Under the pieces are notes generated by a model. It did not search any database and had not been told where the DNA came from. It saw only the letters and a list, made by a program, of their open reading frames with translations. Of a DNA stretch of 64,000 nucleotides, positions 8,844 to 19,057 are shown one piece after another. The stretch lies in contig NZ_WSRO01000002.1 in the NCBI RefSeq assembly GCF_009769735.1, positions 8,109,001-8,173,000 on the forward strand, given 5' to 3'. Each line of letters opens with the position of its first letter. The stretch's first letter is position 1. This stretch comes from Streptomyces sp. BA2 (GTDB taxonomy: Bacteria; Actinomycetota; Actinomycetes; Streptomycetales; Streptomycetaceae). The translations under genes and the position numbers were made by a program.

Positions 8844-8960
8844 CGGGCTGATTTTTCAGCCCGTCCGGCGTTTGAGGACGAACTCGGCGGAGCCGGTGAT
8901 GACGGTACGCAAGGCCCCCGCGCCAGCGGGTTTTCGGGAAGGGGCGGGTTTGGGGAATGA
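8844..8960. repeat. Interspersed intergenic repeat, copy 1, with terminator hairpin
   Basis: It begins with an 8-bp stem CGGGCTGA / TCAGCCCG around a TTTT loop (8844-8863), suitable as a terminator for the NmrA-like gene. It then continues for about 100 bases (CAGCCCGTCCGGCGTTTGAG through to GGGAAGGGGCGGG). The same sequence recurs inverted at 17506-17608 with only scattered differences. Such non-coding elements are widespread in Streptomyces intergenic regions. Confidence 0.75.
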
Positions 8961-9003
8961 TCGATCAAACCGCAGCCCCACCCAACCCGCTCCTGGAGGA
9001 AAC

Positions 9004-9777
9004 GTGCCGCAGAACCCCGTAACCGTCATCACCGGCGGCAGCCGCGGCATAGGCGCAGCCGTCTCCACCCGCCTCGCCGCGGACGGCCACCACATCGCGA
9101 TCGGCTACCACTCCGACGCCGAGGCGGCGCAGAAGGTGGCCGAGACCGTCCGCGCGACAGGCACAGGCACAGGCGCCCGCTGCGTCACCGTCCGGATGGA
9201 CACCGCCGACGAGGCAGACGTCGACCGCCTCTTCGACACCGCCGCCGCGGAACTCGGCCCGGTCACGGGACTGGTGAACAACGCCGGAATCGGCGCCCCG
9301 GTGGGCCCCCTCGCCGAGGCCGACGCCGCCGCCATGCGCCGCGCACTCGAAGTGAACGTACTCGGCTACCTCCTCTGCGCCCGCCGCGCGATCCGCGACA
9401 TGAAGCGGACCGGCCCCGGCGCCGGCGCAGGCGCAGGCGCAGGCGGCGGCATCGTGAACATCTCCTCCGCGGCGGCGACCCTCGGCGCCCCGGGCGAGTA
9501 CGTCCACTACGCCGCCGCCAAGGGAGCCGTCGACACGATGACCGTCGGCCTTTCGAAGGAGGTCGCGGCGGACGGCATCCGCGTCAACGCGGTCGCGCCC
9601 GGCGTGATCTGGACCGAGTTCCACGCGGACCCCGAGCGCCCGGCGAAGCTCGCCGCGGGCATCCCGCTGGGGCGATCGGGCCACCCCGACGAGATCGCGG
9701 CGGCCGTCGCCTGGCTGCTCTCGGACGAGGCGTCCTACACGACCGGCACCATCCTGCGGGTGGCGGGCGGAAGGTGA
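9004..9777 (+). CDS. SDR-family oxidoreductase (3-oxoacyl-ACP-reductase-like)
   Basis: A 257-residue classical short-chain dehydrogenase. It has TGGSRGIG for cofactor binding (residues 10-17), NNAG, the catalytic Ser in IVNISSAAA, and the YAAAKGA (YxxxK) active site. It ends with the usual SDEASYTTGTILRVAGG. The GTG start at 9004 has GGAGGA four bases upstream. An insertion of alternating Gly/Ala (GAGAGAGAGGG) between the catalytic regions comes from a GGCGCA microrepeat and is probably recent slippage in a surface loop. The substrate is unknown; the gene has no operon partner. Confidence 0.9.
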   Translation: MPQNPVTVITGGSRGIGAAVSTRLAADGHHIAIGYHSDAEAAQKVAETVRATGTGTGARCVTVRMDTADEADVDRLFDTAAAELGPVTGLVNNAGIGAPVGPLAEADAAAMRRALEVNVLGYLLCARRAIRDMKRTGPGAGAGAGAGGGIVNISSAAATLGAPGEYVHYAAAKGAVDTMTVGLSKEVAADGIRVNAVAPGVIWTEFHADPERPAKLAAGIPLGRSGHPDEIAAAVAWLLSDEASYTTGTILRVAGGR

Positions 9778-9851
9778 GCCACCGGGGGTGAGCCACCGGG
9801 CACGCGCGCGCCCGGCCGAAGCCGAACCGGCACGCGCGCGTGCCGCAGTCC

Positions 9852-9894
9852 TAACGCCACTCCTTACGCCAGTCCTGACGCCACTCCTTACGCT
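9852..9894 (+). promoter_or_regulatory. Leaderless -10 box within a 19-bp direct repeat
   Basis: Two copies of T(A/G)ACGCCACTCCTTACGC occur 24 bases apart (9852-9870 and 9876-9894). The second ends in TACGCT, a good TANNNT -10 box exactly six bases before the ATG of the GNAT gene. This spacing puts the transcript start at the A of the ATG. No ribosome binding site is present, which supports leaderless translation. Confidence 0.45.
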
Positions 9895-9900
9895 TGGCGC

Positions 9901-10455
9901 ATGATCACGGAATCCGCCCGCATCACCCCGGACGTCGTCATGCGCCCCGCCACGCTGGAGGACGCGGAAGGTCTCGCCCGCGCCTGTCTGCACAGCCGCG
10001 CCCACCTGGAGCCGTGGGAACCGATCCGGCCCGAGGAGTACTTCACCCCGCGGGGTCAGGCCGCCCGGCTCCGCAGCCGGCTGGAGGAGGCGAGGGCCGG
10101 GCGTGCCGCGCCCTGGGTGCTCGACCGTGAGGGGGAGATCGTCGGCTCGCTCACCCTGTCGGCCATCACCCTGGGCCCCCTCCGCAGCGGCACCCTCGGC
10201 TACTGGATCGACGTGGACCACGTCGGCCGAGGTCTCGCCACCGCCGCCGTCACCCGGGCCTGCGAGTCCGCCGACACCGAGCTCGGCCTGCATCGCGTCG
10301 AGGCGAACACCCTCCTCGACAACGTCCCCTCGCAGCGCGTTCTCGCCAAGTGCGGCTTCGAGGAGTTCGGTGTCGCGCCGGAGTACCTGCACATCCATGG
10401 CGCCTGGCGCGACCACCGGCTCTTCCAGCGGATCCTCAACGACCGCACCCCGTAA
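9901..10455 (+). CDS. GNAT-family N-acetyltransferase (RimJ/RimL-like)
   Basis: A 184-residue acetyltransferase. MRPATLEDAEGLARACLHSRAHLEPWEP and GSLTLSAITLGPLRSGTLGYWIDVDHVGRGLATAAVTRACESA match the RimJ/RimL pattern, including the acetyl-CoA pyrophosphate loop in VGRGLATAAV. The C-terminal HRVEANTLLDNVPSQRVLAKCGFEEFG is the typical end of the fold. It transfers acetyl from acetyl-CoA to an amine, either a protein N-terminus or a small molecule; which one cannot be told. There is no Shine-Dalgarno sequence and the start appears leaderless. Confidence 0.92.
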   Translation: MITESARITPDVVMRPATLEDAEGLARACLHSRAHLEPWEPIRPEEYFTPRGQAARLRSRLEEARAGRAAPWVLDREGEIVGSLTLSAITLGPLRSGTLGYWIDVDHVGRGLATAAVTRACESADTELGLHRVEANTLLDNVPSQRVLAKCGFEEFGVAPEYLHIHGAWRDHRLFQRILNDRTP

Positions 10456-10488
10456 GGGACTCCGTGAGCTGCCGTGAGCTGCCGGGAG

Positions 10489-12018
10489 CTAGATGATGTC
10501 CTCCGCGATCTCCGCCTGCTCCCGCTCCGACCCGTACGCCGACGGCGTGCTGTAGGAGCGCCGCGCCACGAACCACCACACCGTGGCGAGGGTCAGCACC
10601 ACGACCAGCGCGATCGACGCGTAGTTCATCGTGTCGACCGTCACCGGTGAGGCCTGCGGCAGACAGAACAGGACCGTCACGAAGCCGACCCAGACCACCG
10701 CGACCCAGCCGATCGGCTTGCTCCAGCGGCCCAGGTTCCACGGACCCGGCTGGAAACGGTCGCCCGCCCGCAGCCGCAGGAAGATCGGGATGGCGTACGC
10801 GGGCGTGATCCCGATGACGTTGATGGCGGTCACGGCCGTGTACGCGGTCGTCGAGTACAGGGAGGGGAGGGCGATGACGGCGGCGAGACCGACCGACAGC
10901 CACACCGCGGGCACCGGCACCTGCGTACGGGAACTGACCTTGCGCCACAGCTTCGAGCCGGGCAGCGCGTTGTCGCGGCTGAACGCGAACACCATCCGGC
11001 TCGCCGCCGCCGTCTCGGCGTTGCCGCAGAACAGCTGCGCCACGATCACGATGAGCAGCAGGGCCGTCGCGCCGGACTCGCCCAGGGCGTCGATCATGAT
11101 CTGCGCGGGCGGTACGCCGGTCTCGCTGTTCTGCGTCCCCGCGTAGTCCTGGATCGCGAACGTCAGCCCGGCCAGCAGGACGAAACCGGCTATCCACGAC
11201 GCCCAGATGGCACGCACGATGCCGCGTGCCGCGGTCACCGAGGCGTTGGAGGTCTCCTCCGAGAGGTGAGCGGAGGCGTCGTACCCGGAGAAGGTGTACT
11301 GCGCGAGGAGCAGGCCGATCGCCGTGACGTAGAGCGGGTTGTCCCACCCGGTGTCGTTGACGAACTCACCGAAGACGAACCCGGGCGACTGGTGGTGGTC
11401 CGGCACGATCGCGAGGGCGCCCACGATCACGGCGACACCGGCCACGTGCCACCACACGCTGATCGAGTTGAGCAGGCTGACCAGACGCACGTTGAAGAGG
11501 TTCAGGACGGCGTGCAGGAGCAGGATGCAGAGGAAGATCAGGAAGGTCTTCTCCGGCGTCGGCGTGAAGCCGAACTTCAGGTTCAGGAACGCCCCGGAGA
11601 AGAGCGCCGCGCCGTAGTCGATGCCCGCGATCGCGCCGAGCAGGCCGAGCAGGTTCAACCAGCCCGTGTACCAGCCCCAGCGCCGGCCGCCGAGCCGGTC
11701 GGCCATGTAGTAGAGGGCCCCCGACGTCGGGTACGCGCTGGTGACCTCGGCGAGGGCCATGCCCACGAAGAGCACGAAGAGGCCGACGCCCGCCCAGCCC
11801 CAGAGCATCACGGCAGGGCCGCCGGTGCCGAGCCCGAAGCCGTACAGGGTCATGCAGCCGGAGAGGATCGAGATGACGGAGAAGCTGATGGCGAAGTTGC
11901 CGAATCCGCCCATCCGGCGCGCCAGGACCGGCTGGTAGCCGAGCTCCCTGAGCCTCTGTTCCTCGTCGGGCAGCGGGGCCGCGGTCGATGTGGGACTCGA
12001 CCAGGTGGTGCGGGACAC
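10489..12018 (-). CDS. APC-family amino acid permease (GABA-permease-like)
   Basis: A 509-residue integral membrane protein with about 12 hydrophobic helices. The opening GFGNFAISFSVISILSGCMTLYGFGLGTGGPAVMLWGW is characteristic of the amino acid/choline and GABA-permease branch of the APC superfamily. SGYDASAHLSEETSNASVTAARGIVRAIWASW is the conserved cytoplasmic loop. The GTG at 12018 has GGAGGT nine bases upstream. The likely role is proton-coupled uptake of an amino acid or amine across the inner membrane. The gene stands alone, facing the same way as the hypothetical gene behind it. Confidence 0.93.
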   Translation of the reverse strand: MSRTTWSSPTSTAAPLPDEEQRLRELGYQPVLARRMGGFGNFAISFSVISILSGCMTLYGFGLGTGGPAVMLWGWAGVGLFVLFVGMALAEVTSAYPTSGALYYMADRLGGRRWGWYTGWLNLLGLLGAIAGIDYGAALFSGAFLNLKFGFTPTPEKTFLIFLCILLLHAVLNLFNVRLVSLLNSISVWWHVAGVAVIVGALAIVPDHHQSPGFVFGEFVNDTGWDNPLYVTAIGLLLAQYTFSGYDASAHLSEETSNASVTAARGIVRAIWASWIAGFVLLAGLTFAIQDYAGTQNSETGVPPAQIMIDALGESGATALLLIVIVAQLFCGNAETAAASRMVFAFSRDNALPGSKLWRKVSSRTQVPVPAVWLSVGLAAVIALPSLYSTTAYTAVTAINVIGITPAYAIPIFLRLRAGDRFQPGPWNLGRWSKPIGWVAVVWVGFVTVLFCLPQASPVTVDTMNYASIALVVVLTLATVWWFVARRSYSTPSAYGSEREQAEIAEDII

Positions 12019-12105
12019 GGATATACCTCCGTCGAGGAGCGGGGGATGAGGGGGAGAGCGGGTGGTGCTGGCGTGTTCGTGCTGATCCGGGAGGGGGCGA
12101 TTGCC

Positions 12106-13098
12106 TCAGCCCGGGTCTCGTAAGGCGCTCAGACAGCGCGTACGTGCCTGTGTGAACGCCTCGGCCGCCGCGTCCGCGTCACCGGGCGACCGCGTGCGGT
12201 ACGTCCACGGGGCCACGGTGTAGAAGGGGTCGAGTACCTCGAACACCCTGGCTGCGTCCCGGAATTGATGTGCGCCCCACAGAGCGTGGGCCAGGTGGCT
12301 GAGGTCGAGGAGCGAGGTCGCGGCAGGCAGCGCGTGCTCGAACCACAGGTGCAGCGCGCGCAGGGCGGAACGGGTCGCGTCCTCCCCGATCCAGTGCAGA
12401 TCCAGGGCGTGCTCGGCGCCGCCGTCCTTGCGGTACCGCTCGACGCGCACATAGAGGGGCAGTACGTGGAGTGCCGATCCCGCGGGCGCCGAACCGGACG
12501 CCCAGTGGGCGAAGTTGACCGCTTCGGTGAGCGGGCCGCCGGGGCGGCGGGTGTAGGCGAACTGCAGCATCCGGTGGTAGGCCTCGCGGTTGCCCGGGTC
12601 GCGCTTGTCGGCCTCGGCGAGCAGATGCCAGGGGCCGGGGAAGAGCATCGGCTCGGGGGCCGGTACGCGGTGCTCGTCCCACCGCTGCCCCTTGTCGAGC
12701 TGCGCGAGGGCGAGCAGGCAGACCCACGGCACGGGGTCCTCGGGCGAGGCGTCGATCGTGGCTCCGCACGCCGCTGCCGCCTCGCGCCACAGTTCGTTGG
12801 TGTGACGGTGTCCGCCGCGATGGGCGCGCAGGGTCCGCTCGACGAGGACCCTGGTGTTCAGCACGGATGCCGCGGCGCTGTGCGGTTCCTCGGCCTGCCA
12901 GGTCCTGACCACATCGGAACCGGCGACGGCGGCGGCCAGGATCTGCGTGCGTTGCGTCCACAGTCCCCAGTCGGGTGTCGAGTCGAGCAGATTGCGCGTC
13001 GACACCCAGCGACCCGCCTTGAGGTCCTGGAGCACGGCGCGCAACTGTTCGTCGTGGCCCGCCGGGTGGTACACGGGGCGGCCTGACGGAGTGGGCAT
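12106..13098 (-). CDS. Hypothetical protein, helical, possibly TPR-like
   Basis: A 330-residue soluble protein that I do not recognise. It is Trp- and His-rich and predicted mostly helical, with repeated patterns of paired helices (LLALAQLDKGQRWDE, LHLWFEHALPAATSLLDLSHLAHALWGAHQFRDAARVFEVL) that recall tetratricopeptide arrays. There is no signal peptide or membrane segment. AGAGGA lies shortly before the ATG. Codon use is normal for the replicon, so it is probably a real chromosomal gene. The next gene on the same strand is the permease at 10489-12018, 88 bases further on. Confidence 0.7.
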   Translation of the reverse strand: MPTPSGRPVYHPAGHDEQLRAVLQDLKAGRWVSTRNLLDSTPDWGLWTQRTQILAAAVAGSDVVRTWQAEEPHSAAASVLNTRVLVERTLRAHRGGHRHTNELWREAAAACGATIDASPEDPVPWVCLLALAQLDKGQRWDEHRVPAPEPMLFPGPWHLLAEADKRDPGNREAYHRMLQFAYTRRPGGPLTEAVNFAHWASGSAPAGSALHVLPLYVRVERYRKDGGAEHALDLHWIGEDATRSALRALHLWFEHALPAATSLLDLSHLAHALWGAHQFRDAARVFEVLDPFYTVAPWTYRTRSPGDADAAAEAFTQARTRCLSALRDPG

Positions 13099-13151
13099 GA
13101 ATCCTCTGTGGGGAGGAGGGCGGTGGGCAGGGGAGGAACTGGCCTATGGCG

Positions 13152-13187
13152 GAGTGATGTTGTTCGGCTGAGTGATGATGTTCGGCG
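13152..13187 (+). repeat. 18-bp tandem repeat in a divergent intergenic region
   Basis: Two adjacent copies of GAGTGATG(T/A)TGTTCGGC(T/G) lie in the 257-base gap between the hypothetical gene and the FGGY kinase. The rest of the gap is unusually AT-rich (up to about 13290) and probably contains the promoter of the hypothetical gene. No further gene is seen. Confidence 0.5.
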
Positions 13188-13319
13188 GTCAGTGTAGATC
13201 TGTAACTTCCGTTTACAGGTCGGTTCGTGGATCTTTTGGGATCGATTTGTGTTCAACTCGGCGCGCCCGTTGGCAATTTGAAAAAGAGTCAGTGACGGAC
13301 CGGCCCATGAAGGGGGCTC

Positions 13320-13349
13320 TTGACGCCCTCCTGGGCGCTGTAGCAGGCT
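13320..13349 (+). promoter_or_regulatory. Leaderless promoter of the FGGY kinase operon
   Basis: TTGACG (13320-13325), an 18-base spacer and CAGGCT (13344-13349) match the Streptomyces housekeeping consensus TTGACR-N18-TAGRRT. Six bases later comes the GTG at 13356, so transcription should begin at the start codon itself. No ribosome binding site precedes this GTG. Confidence 0.5.
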
Positions 13350-13355
13350 TCCGCG

Positions 13356-14824
<1,469 letters not shown>

Positions 14825-14828
<4 letters not shown>

Positions 14829-16267
14829 GTGTCACCACCAAGGGCCCGTTGCCGGCGGAGCCCTACGACGTGACCGTCGTCGGCGCCGGGGTGGTCGGCT
14901 CGGCCATCGCCCGCGAACTGGCCGGACACCACCGCCTCCGTGTCGCCCTGGTGGAAGCCTCCGGTGACGTGGGTGACGGCACGTCGAAGGCCAACACCGC
15001 GATCCTGCACACCGGTTTCGACGCCGTGCCGGGCTCCCTGGAGGCCCGTCTCGTGCGCGAGGGCAGCCGTCTGCTCGCCGCGTACGCCGCCGAGTCGGGC
15101 ATTCCCGTCGAACCGGTCGGCGCACTGCTCATCGCCTGGGACGAGGAGCAACTGGCCGCACTGCCGGGCCTGTTGAAGAAGGCGGAACGCAACGGCTACG
15201 ACGAGGCCCGCATCATCGGCGCCGACGAGGTCCGGGCCCGCGAACCCCACCTGGGCGAAGGCGCCCTGGGTGCCCTCGACGTCCCCGGCGAGTCCATCAT
15301 CTGCCCCTGGACGACGACACTCGCGTACGCCACCCAGGCCGTCCGCGAGGGAGTGGACCTGCACCTCAACTGCACGGTGGAAAAGGTCGGTTCGTCTCCT
15401 CCCGGCGGCTCCGAATGCCATGAACTGACCACGCCCCGTGGTGTCGTACGCACCCGCTACCTCATCAACGCCGCGGGTCTGCACGCCGACGCGCTCGACC
15501 GGCGGGTGCTCGGCCGGGGCGCGTTCACGGTGACCCCGCGCCGCGGCCAGCTCATCGTCTTCGACAAGCTCGCCCGCGACCTCGTCAGCCACATCCTCCT
15601 GCCGGTGCCGACGGCGCTCGGCAAGGGCGTGCTCGTGGCGCCGACCGTGTACGGGAACGTCCTTCTCGGCCCCACCGCCGAGGAGTTGGACGACAGGAGG
15701 GCGACCGGCACGACCGGGGAAGGTCTTGCCGGGCTGCGCGCCAAGGGCCGGCGCATCCTGCCCGCGCTGCTGGACGAGGAGGTCACCGCCGTCTACGCCG
15801 GGCTGCGCGCGGCCACCGAGCACGACGACTACCAGATCCACGGTTCACCGGAGGAGCGGTACATCACCGTCGGCGGCATCCGGTCCACGGGCCTCACCGC
15901 GTCGATGGCGATCGCGGAGTACGTCGTCGGCCTGCTCGCCGAGGCCGCGGGCCCCGACCTCGACCTGACGGTGGCCGGAAACCTGGACCCGGTGAGCATG
16001 CCGAACCTCGGAGAGGCGTTCCTCCGCCCCTACCAGCGCGCCGACCTCATCGCGACCGACTCCGCGTACGGCAGCATCGTCTGCCACTGCGAGCGCGTGA
16101 CCCGCGGGGAGATCAGGGACGCCCTCATCAGCACGGTCCCGCCCGGATCACTTGACGGCCTGCGGCGCAGGACGCGGGCGCGCGGCGGGCGCTGCCAGGG
16201 GTTCTACTGCGGGGCCGCCGTACGCGAACTCTTCGACGGCTGGGGCGAGTCGGGGGCGGCGCGATGA
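14825..16267 (+). CDS. FAD-dependent oxidoreductase with C-terminal BFD-like [2Fe-2S] domain (GlpA-like)
   Basis: A 480-residue flavoprotein. The N-terminal FAD motif is VTVVGAGVVGSAIARELA, and a DAO/GlpA fold follows (ANTAILHTGFDA; YINAAG-type strand [35 protein letters not shown] near the C-terminus). The last about 60 residues hold a BFD-like iron-sulphur motif, CHCERVTRGE followed by RCQGFYC, as in anaerobic glycerol-3-phosphate dehydrogenase subunit A. It probably oxidises the phosphorylated polyol made by the upstream kinase and passes electrons to the next flavoprotein. It is coupled by overlaps on both sides (ATGA each). Confidence 0.87.
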
Positions 16268-17496
16268 GGCGGCAGCGGAGTGTGGACGTACTGGTCGTCG
16301 GCGGTGGTCCCGCGGGGCTCGCCGCGGCCGCGAGACTCGCCGCGTCGGGCGCGGGCACGGTGGAGGTCCTCGAACGCGAGGCGCGAGCGGGCGGAGTGCC
16401 GCACCACTGCCACCACGGCGGGTTCGGACGCTGGGGAGTGACAGGACCGCAGTACGCGGAGCGCCTCGTCGAGGACGCGCTCGGCGCCGGAGCGGCCGTG
16501 CGGACCGGGGTGAGCGCCACCGGCTGGGCCGGGCCGCTGTCCCTGGACACGACGGGACCGCACGGCCTGGAGCGGATCACCGCGCGCGCCCTGATCCTGG
16601 CCACGGGCGCGCGGGAACGGCCACGGACGGCGCGGCTCGTGCCGGGGTCGCGCCCGGCGGGAGTCTTCACCACAGGGGAGTTGCAGCAGGCGGTCAACAT
16701 CTACCGGCAGGAGATCGGCACCAGGGCGGTCGTCGTGGGAGCCGAGCCGGTGAGCTACGCGGCGCTGTCCGCGCTGCGGCGCGCGGGCGTGGAGGTCGCC
16801 GCGCTCGTCACGGAGGAGAAGCGGCCCCAGGTAGGCCGGTGCCGGGCGGCCGCGGCCCGGCTCGGGGTCCCCTCGGTGCCGCTGGTGACCGGGGCGGTGG
16901 TGGCCGAACTCATGGGCCGTGGGCGGTTGTCGGGGGTGCGGCTGCGGCGGGGCGATGGGCGCGACGGGCGCGAGTGCGTGCTCGCCTGCGACACGGTGGT
17001 GTTCACCGGCGACTTCGTCCCTGACCACGAGCTGGCGCGGCGCGGGGGTGTCCTTCTCGACGCCGGAACGCGGGGCCCGGCGGTGGACGGCTCGTTCCGC
17101 ACGGCGTCCCCGGGCGTCTTCGCTGTGGGCAGCGGGGTGCATGCGGTGGTGCCGGCGCGGGTGGCGGCGGGGGAGGGCGTACGGGTCGCTCGCGCTGTGC
17201 GGGGGCATCTTGAGGGCGTGGGGTGGCCGTGCGGCGCGGTGCCGGTGGTGGTCGGGGCCCCACTGCGGTGGGTGGCACCGAACCTTCTCTCGCCCGGAGC
17301 TCCGGGGAGTCGCTTCGTCCTGCGGACTGCGAAGGCCTTGGTCTGCCCTGTTCTGGTCGTCTCGCAGGATGGGCGGTGCTTGTACCGGCAGCGGGTGCTG
17401 GGGAAGGTCCTTCCCAACCGGGGGCTGTACTTCTCGGGGAGCTGGGTCGGGAAGGTTGACGCGGGTGGTGGTCCGGTGCGGGTGGCGCTCGGCTAG
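16264..17496 (+). CDS. NAD(P)/FAD-dependent oxidoreductase, partner subunit
   Basis: A 410-residue pyridine-nucleotide-disulphide-oxidoreductase-like protein. It has an FAD motif VLVVGGGPAGLAAAARLA at residues 10-27, ALILATGARERPRTARLVPGSRPAGVFTTGELQQ, and a second nucleotide site around AVVVGAEPVSYAALSALRRAGVEV. No redox-active CxxC pair is visible. Adjacent GlpA-like, FAD/NAD and kinase genes recall three-component polyol-phosphate dehydrogenase systems, but the small DUF1667 partner found in some of them is absent. It may use NAD(P) to reoxidise or supply electrons to the GlpA-like subunit. The end of the gene is followed by an intergenic repeat. Confidence 0.82.
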   Translation: MRRQRSVDVLVVGGGPAGLAAAARLAASGAGTVEVLEREARAGGVPHHCHHGGFGRWGVTGPQYAERLVEDALGAGAAVRTGVSATGWAGPLSLDTTGPHGLERITARALILATGARERPRTARLVPGSRPAGVFTTGELQQAVNIYRQEIGTRAVVVGAEPVSYAALSALRRAGVEVAALVTEEKRPQVGRCRAAAARLGVPSVPLVTGAVVAELMGRGRLSGVRLRRGDGRDGRECVLACDTVVFTGDFVPDHELARRGGVLLDAGTRGPAVDGSFRTASPGVFAVGSGVHAVVPARVAAGEGVRVARAVRGHLEGVGWPCGAVPVVVGAPLRWVAPNLLSPGAPGSRFVLRTAKALVCPVLVVSQDGRCLYRQRVLGKVLPNRGLYFSGSWVGKVDAGGGPVRVALG

Positions 17497-17505
17497 GCCC
17501 TATTC

Positions 17506-17638
17506 CTTCCCCAACCCCGCCCCTTCCCGCGAACCCGCTCTGGCGCGGGGGCCTCGGTTGCCGTCATCACCGGCTTCGCCGAGTTCGTCCTCAAACGCCG
17601 GACGGGCTGGAAATCCAGCCCGTCCGGCGTTTGAGGAC
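17506..17638. repeat. Interspersed intergenic repeat, copy 2 (inverted), with a 24-bp perfect hairpin
   Basis: Bases 17506-17608 are the reverse complement of the element at about 8857-8960. They are joined head-to-head to a second partial copy, forming perfect 24-bp arms (17587-17610 and 17615-17638) around an AAAT loop. A smaller CTGGGGC-GGA-GCCCCAG hairpin follows at 17653-17669. This fills most of the 313-base gap between the polyol operon and the thiolase and probably also terminates transcription from both sides. Confidence 0.75.
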
Positions 17639-17765
17639 ATCTTGTGCGGGGTCTGGGGCGGAGCCCCAGGTAGGTCCGGGGCACAGGCACGGTTTTCGGG
17701 AAGGGGCGGGGTTGGGGAAAAGACCGCTCTTCCGCCGAGCGGAGCCTCCCCGTACACTAAAAAAC

Positions 17766-17776
17766 TAGCAGTGCTA
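17766..17776. promoter_or_regulatory. Small palindrome upstream of the thiolase gene
   Basis: TAGCA-G-TGCTA within a short AT-rich tract (AAAACTAGCAGTGCTAATTT) lies 33 bases before the thiolase GTG. Its position and symmetry fit a TetR- or FadR-type operator for fatty-acid genes, but no regulator gene is adjacent. Tentative. Confidence 0.4.
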
Positions 17777-17809
17777 ATTTACGTACCGCAAACGATCCGG
17801 AGCCGTATC

Positions 17810-18997
17810 GTGCGCCCAGTCCACTTCGCCGCAGCCCGCCGCACCCCCATCGGCAAACTCCGCGGCACCCTCTCCTCCGTACGCCCGGACGACCTCGCCG
17901 CCACCGTCGTACGCGGCCTCCTGGCCGGCACCCCCGAGCTGGACCCCGCCCGGATCGACGACGTCTACTGGGGCGCCGCCAACCAGGCGGGCGAGGACAA
18001 CCGCAACGTGGCCCGCATGGCCGCCCTCCTCGCCGGCCTCCCGGACTCCGTGCCCGGCGCCACCGTGAACCGGCTCTGCGCCTCCGGCATGGAAGCCGTC
18101 ACAGCCGCCGCCCGCACCATCGCCTGCGGCGAGGCCGACATCGTCCTCGCGGGCGGCTCCGAGTCGATGAGCCGCGCCCCCTTCGTCCTGCCCCGCCCCG
18201 ACGAAGCGCTGCCGCACAAGATGGAGACCGCCGACACCCGGCTCGGGTGGCGTCTCGTCAACCCCGCCATGAAGGACCTCCACGGCGTCCTCGCCATGGG
18301 CGAGACCGCCGAGGAAGTGGCCGCGCGCCACAACATCTCCCGCGAGCGCCAGGACACCTTCGCCCTCCGCAGCCACCAACGCGCCACCGAGGCCCGCAAG
18401 AACGGCCACTTCGACGCCGAGATCCTCCCCGTCACGCTGCCCGACGGCACCCTCGTCGACCTCGACGAATGCGTCCGTGAGAACACCTCGTACGAGAAGC
18501 TCAGCAGTCTGCGCCCCGTCTTCCGCAAGGACGGCACCGTCACCGCGGGCAACGCGTCGCCGATGAACGACGGCGCTGCCGGACTCCTCCTCGTCAGCGA
18601 GGAAGCCCTGAACGAGCTCGGGCTCGAATCCCTCGGGCGTTACGTCGCGGGCGCCTCCGCCGGTGTGCATCCGGACGTCATGGGCATCGGACCCGTCCCC
18701 GCCACCCAGAAGGCGCTCACCCGCGTCGGCTGGTCCATCGACGATCTCCAGGAGGCCGAGTTCAACGAGGCGTTCGCCGCCCAGGCCATCGCCTGCGTCG
18801 ACGCGTTGGGCATCGACCCGGAGCTGGTGAACCCCACCGGCGGCGCCATCGCCATCGGCCACCCCCTCGGCTGCTCCGGCGCCCGCATCCTGACCACCCT
18901 CCTTCACCGCATGCGCCGCACCGGCGCGGCCCGCGGCCTCGCCACGATGTGCGTGGGCGTCGGCCAGGGCAGCGCGCTGCTCGTCGAGCGCGGCTGA
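17810..18997 (+). CDS. Acetyl-CoA C-acyltransferase (thiolase)
   Basis: A 395-residue thiolase. The nucleophilic cysteine is in NRLCASGMEAV (about Cys89). NEAFAAQ and GGAIAIGHPLGCSGARI supply the catalytic histidines, and CVGVGQGSALLVER holds the C-terminal cysteine region. The length is typical of degradative thiolases. It cleaves 3-ketoacyl-CoA with CoA, or runs in reverse to make acetoacetyl-CoA. The GTG at 17810 has GGAG seven bases upstream. An acyl-CoA ligase follows after 60 bases, so the pair probably serves fatty-acid or aromatic-acid beta-oxidation in the cytoplasm. Confidence 0.95.
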   Translation: MRPVHFAAARRTPIGKLRGTLSSVRPDDLAATVVRGLLAGTPELDPARIDDVYWGAANQAGEDNRNVARMAALLAGLPDSVPGATVNRLCASGMEAVTAAARTIACGEADIVLAGGSESMSRAPFVLPRPDEALPHKMETADTRLGWRLVNPAMKDLHGVLAMGETAEEVAARHNISRERQDTFALRSHQRATEARKNGHFDAEILPVTLPDGTLVDLDECVRENTSYEKLSSLRPVFRKDGTVTAGNASPMNDGAAGLLLVSEEALNELGLESLGRYVAGASAGVHPDVMGIGPVPATQKALTRVGWSIDDLQEAEFNEAFAAQAIACVDALGIDPELVNPTGGAIAIGHPLGCSGARILTTLLHRMRRTGAARGLATMCVGVGQGSALLVERG

Positions 18998-19057
18998 AAT
19001 TCCCCCCCCGCAAGACCGCACGGAACGCAAGGAACGCAAGGAAACGGAGCACCACCC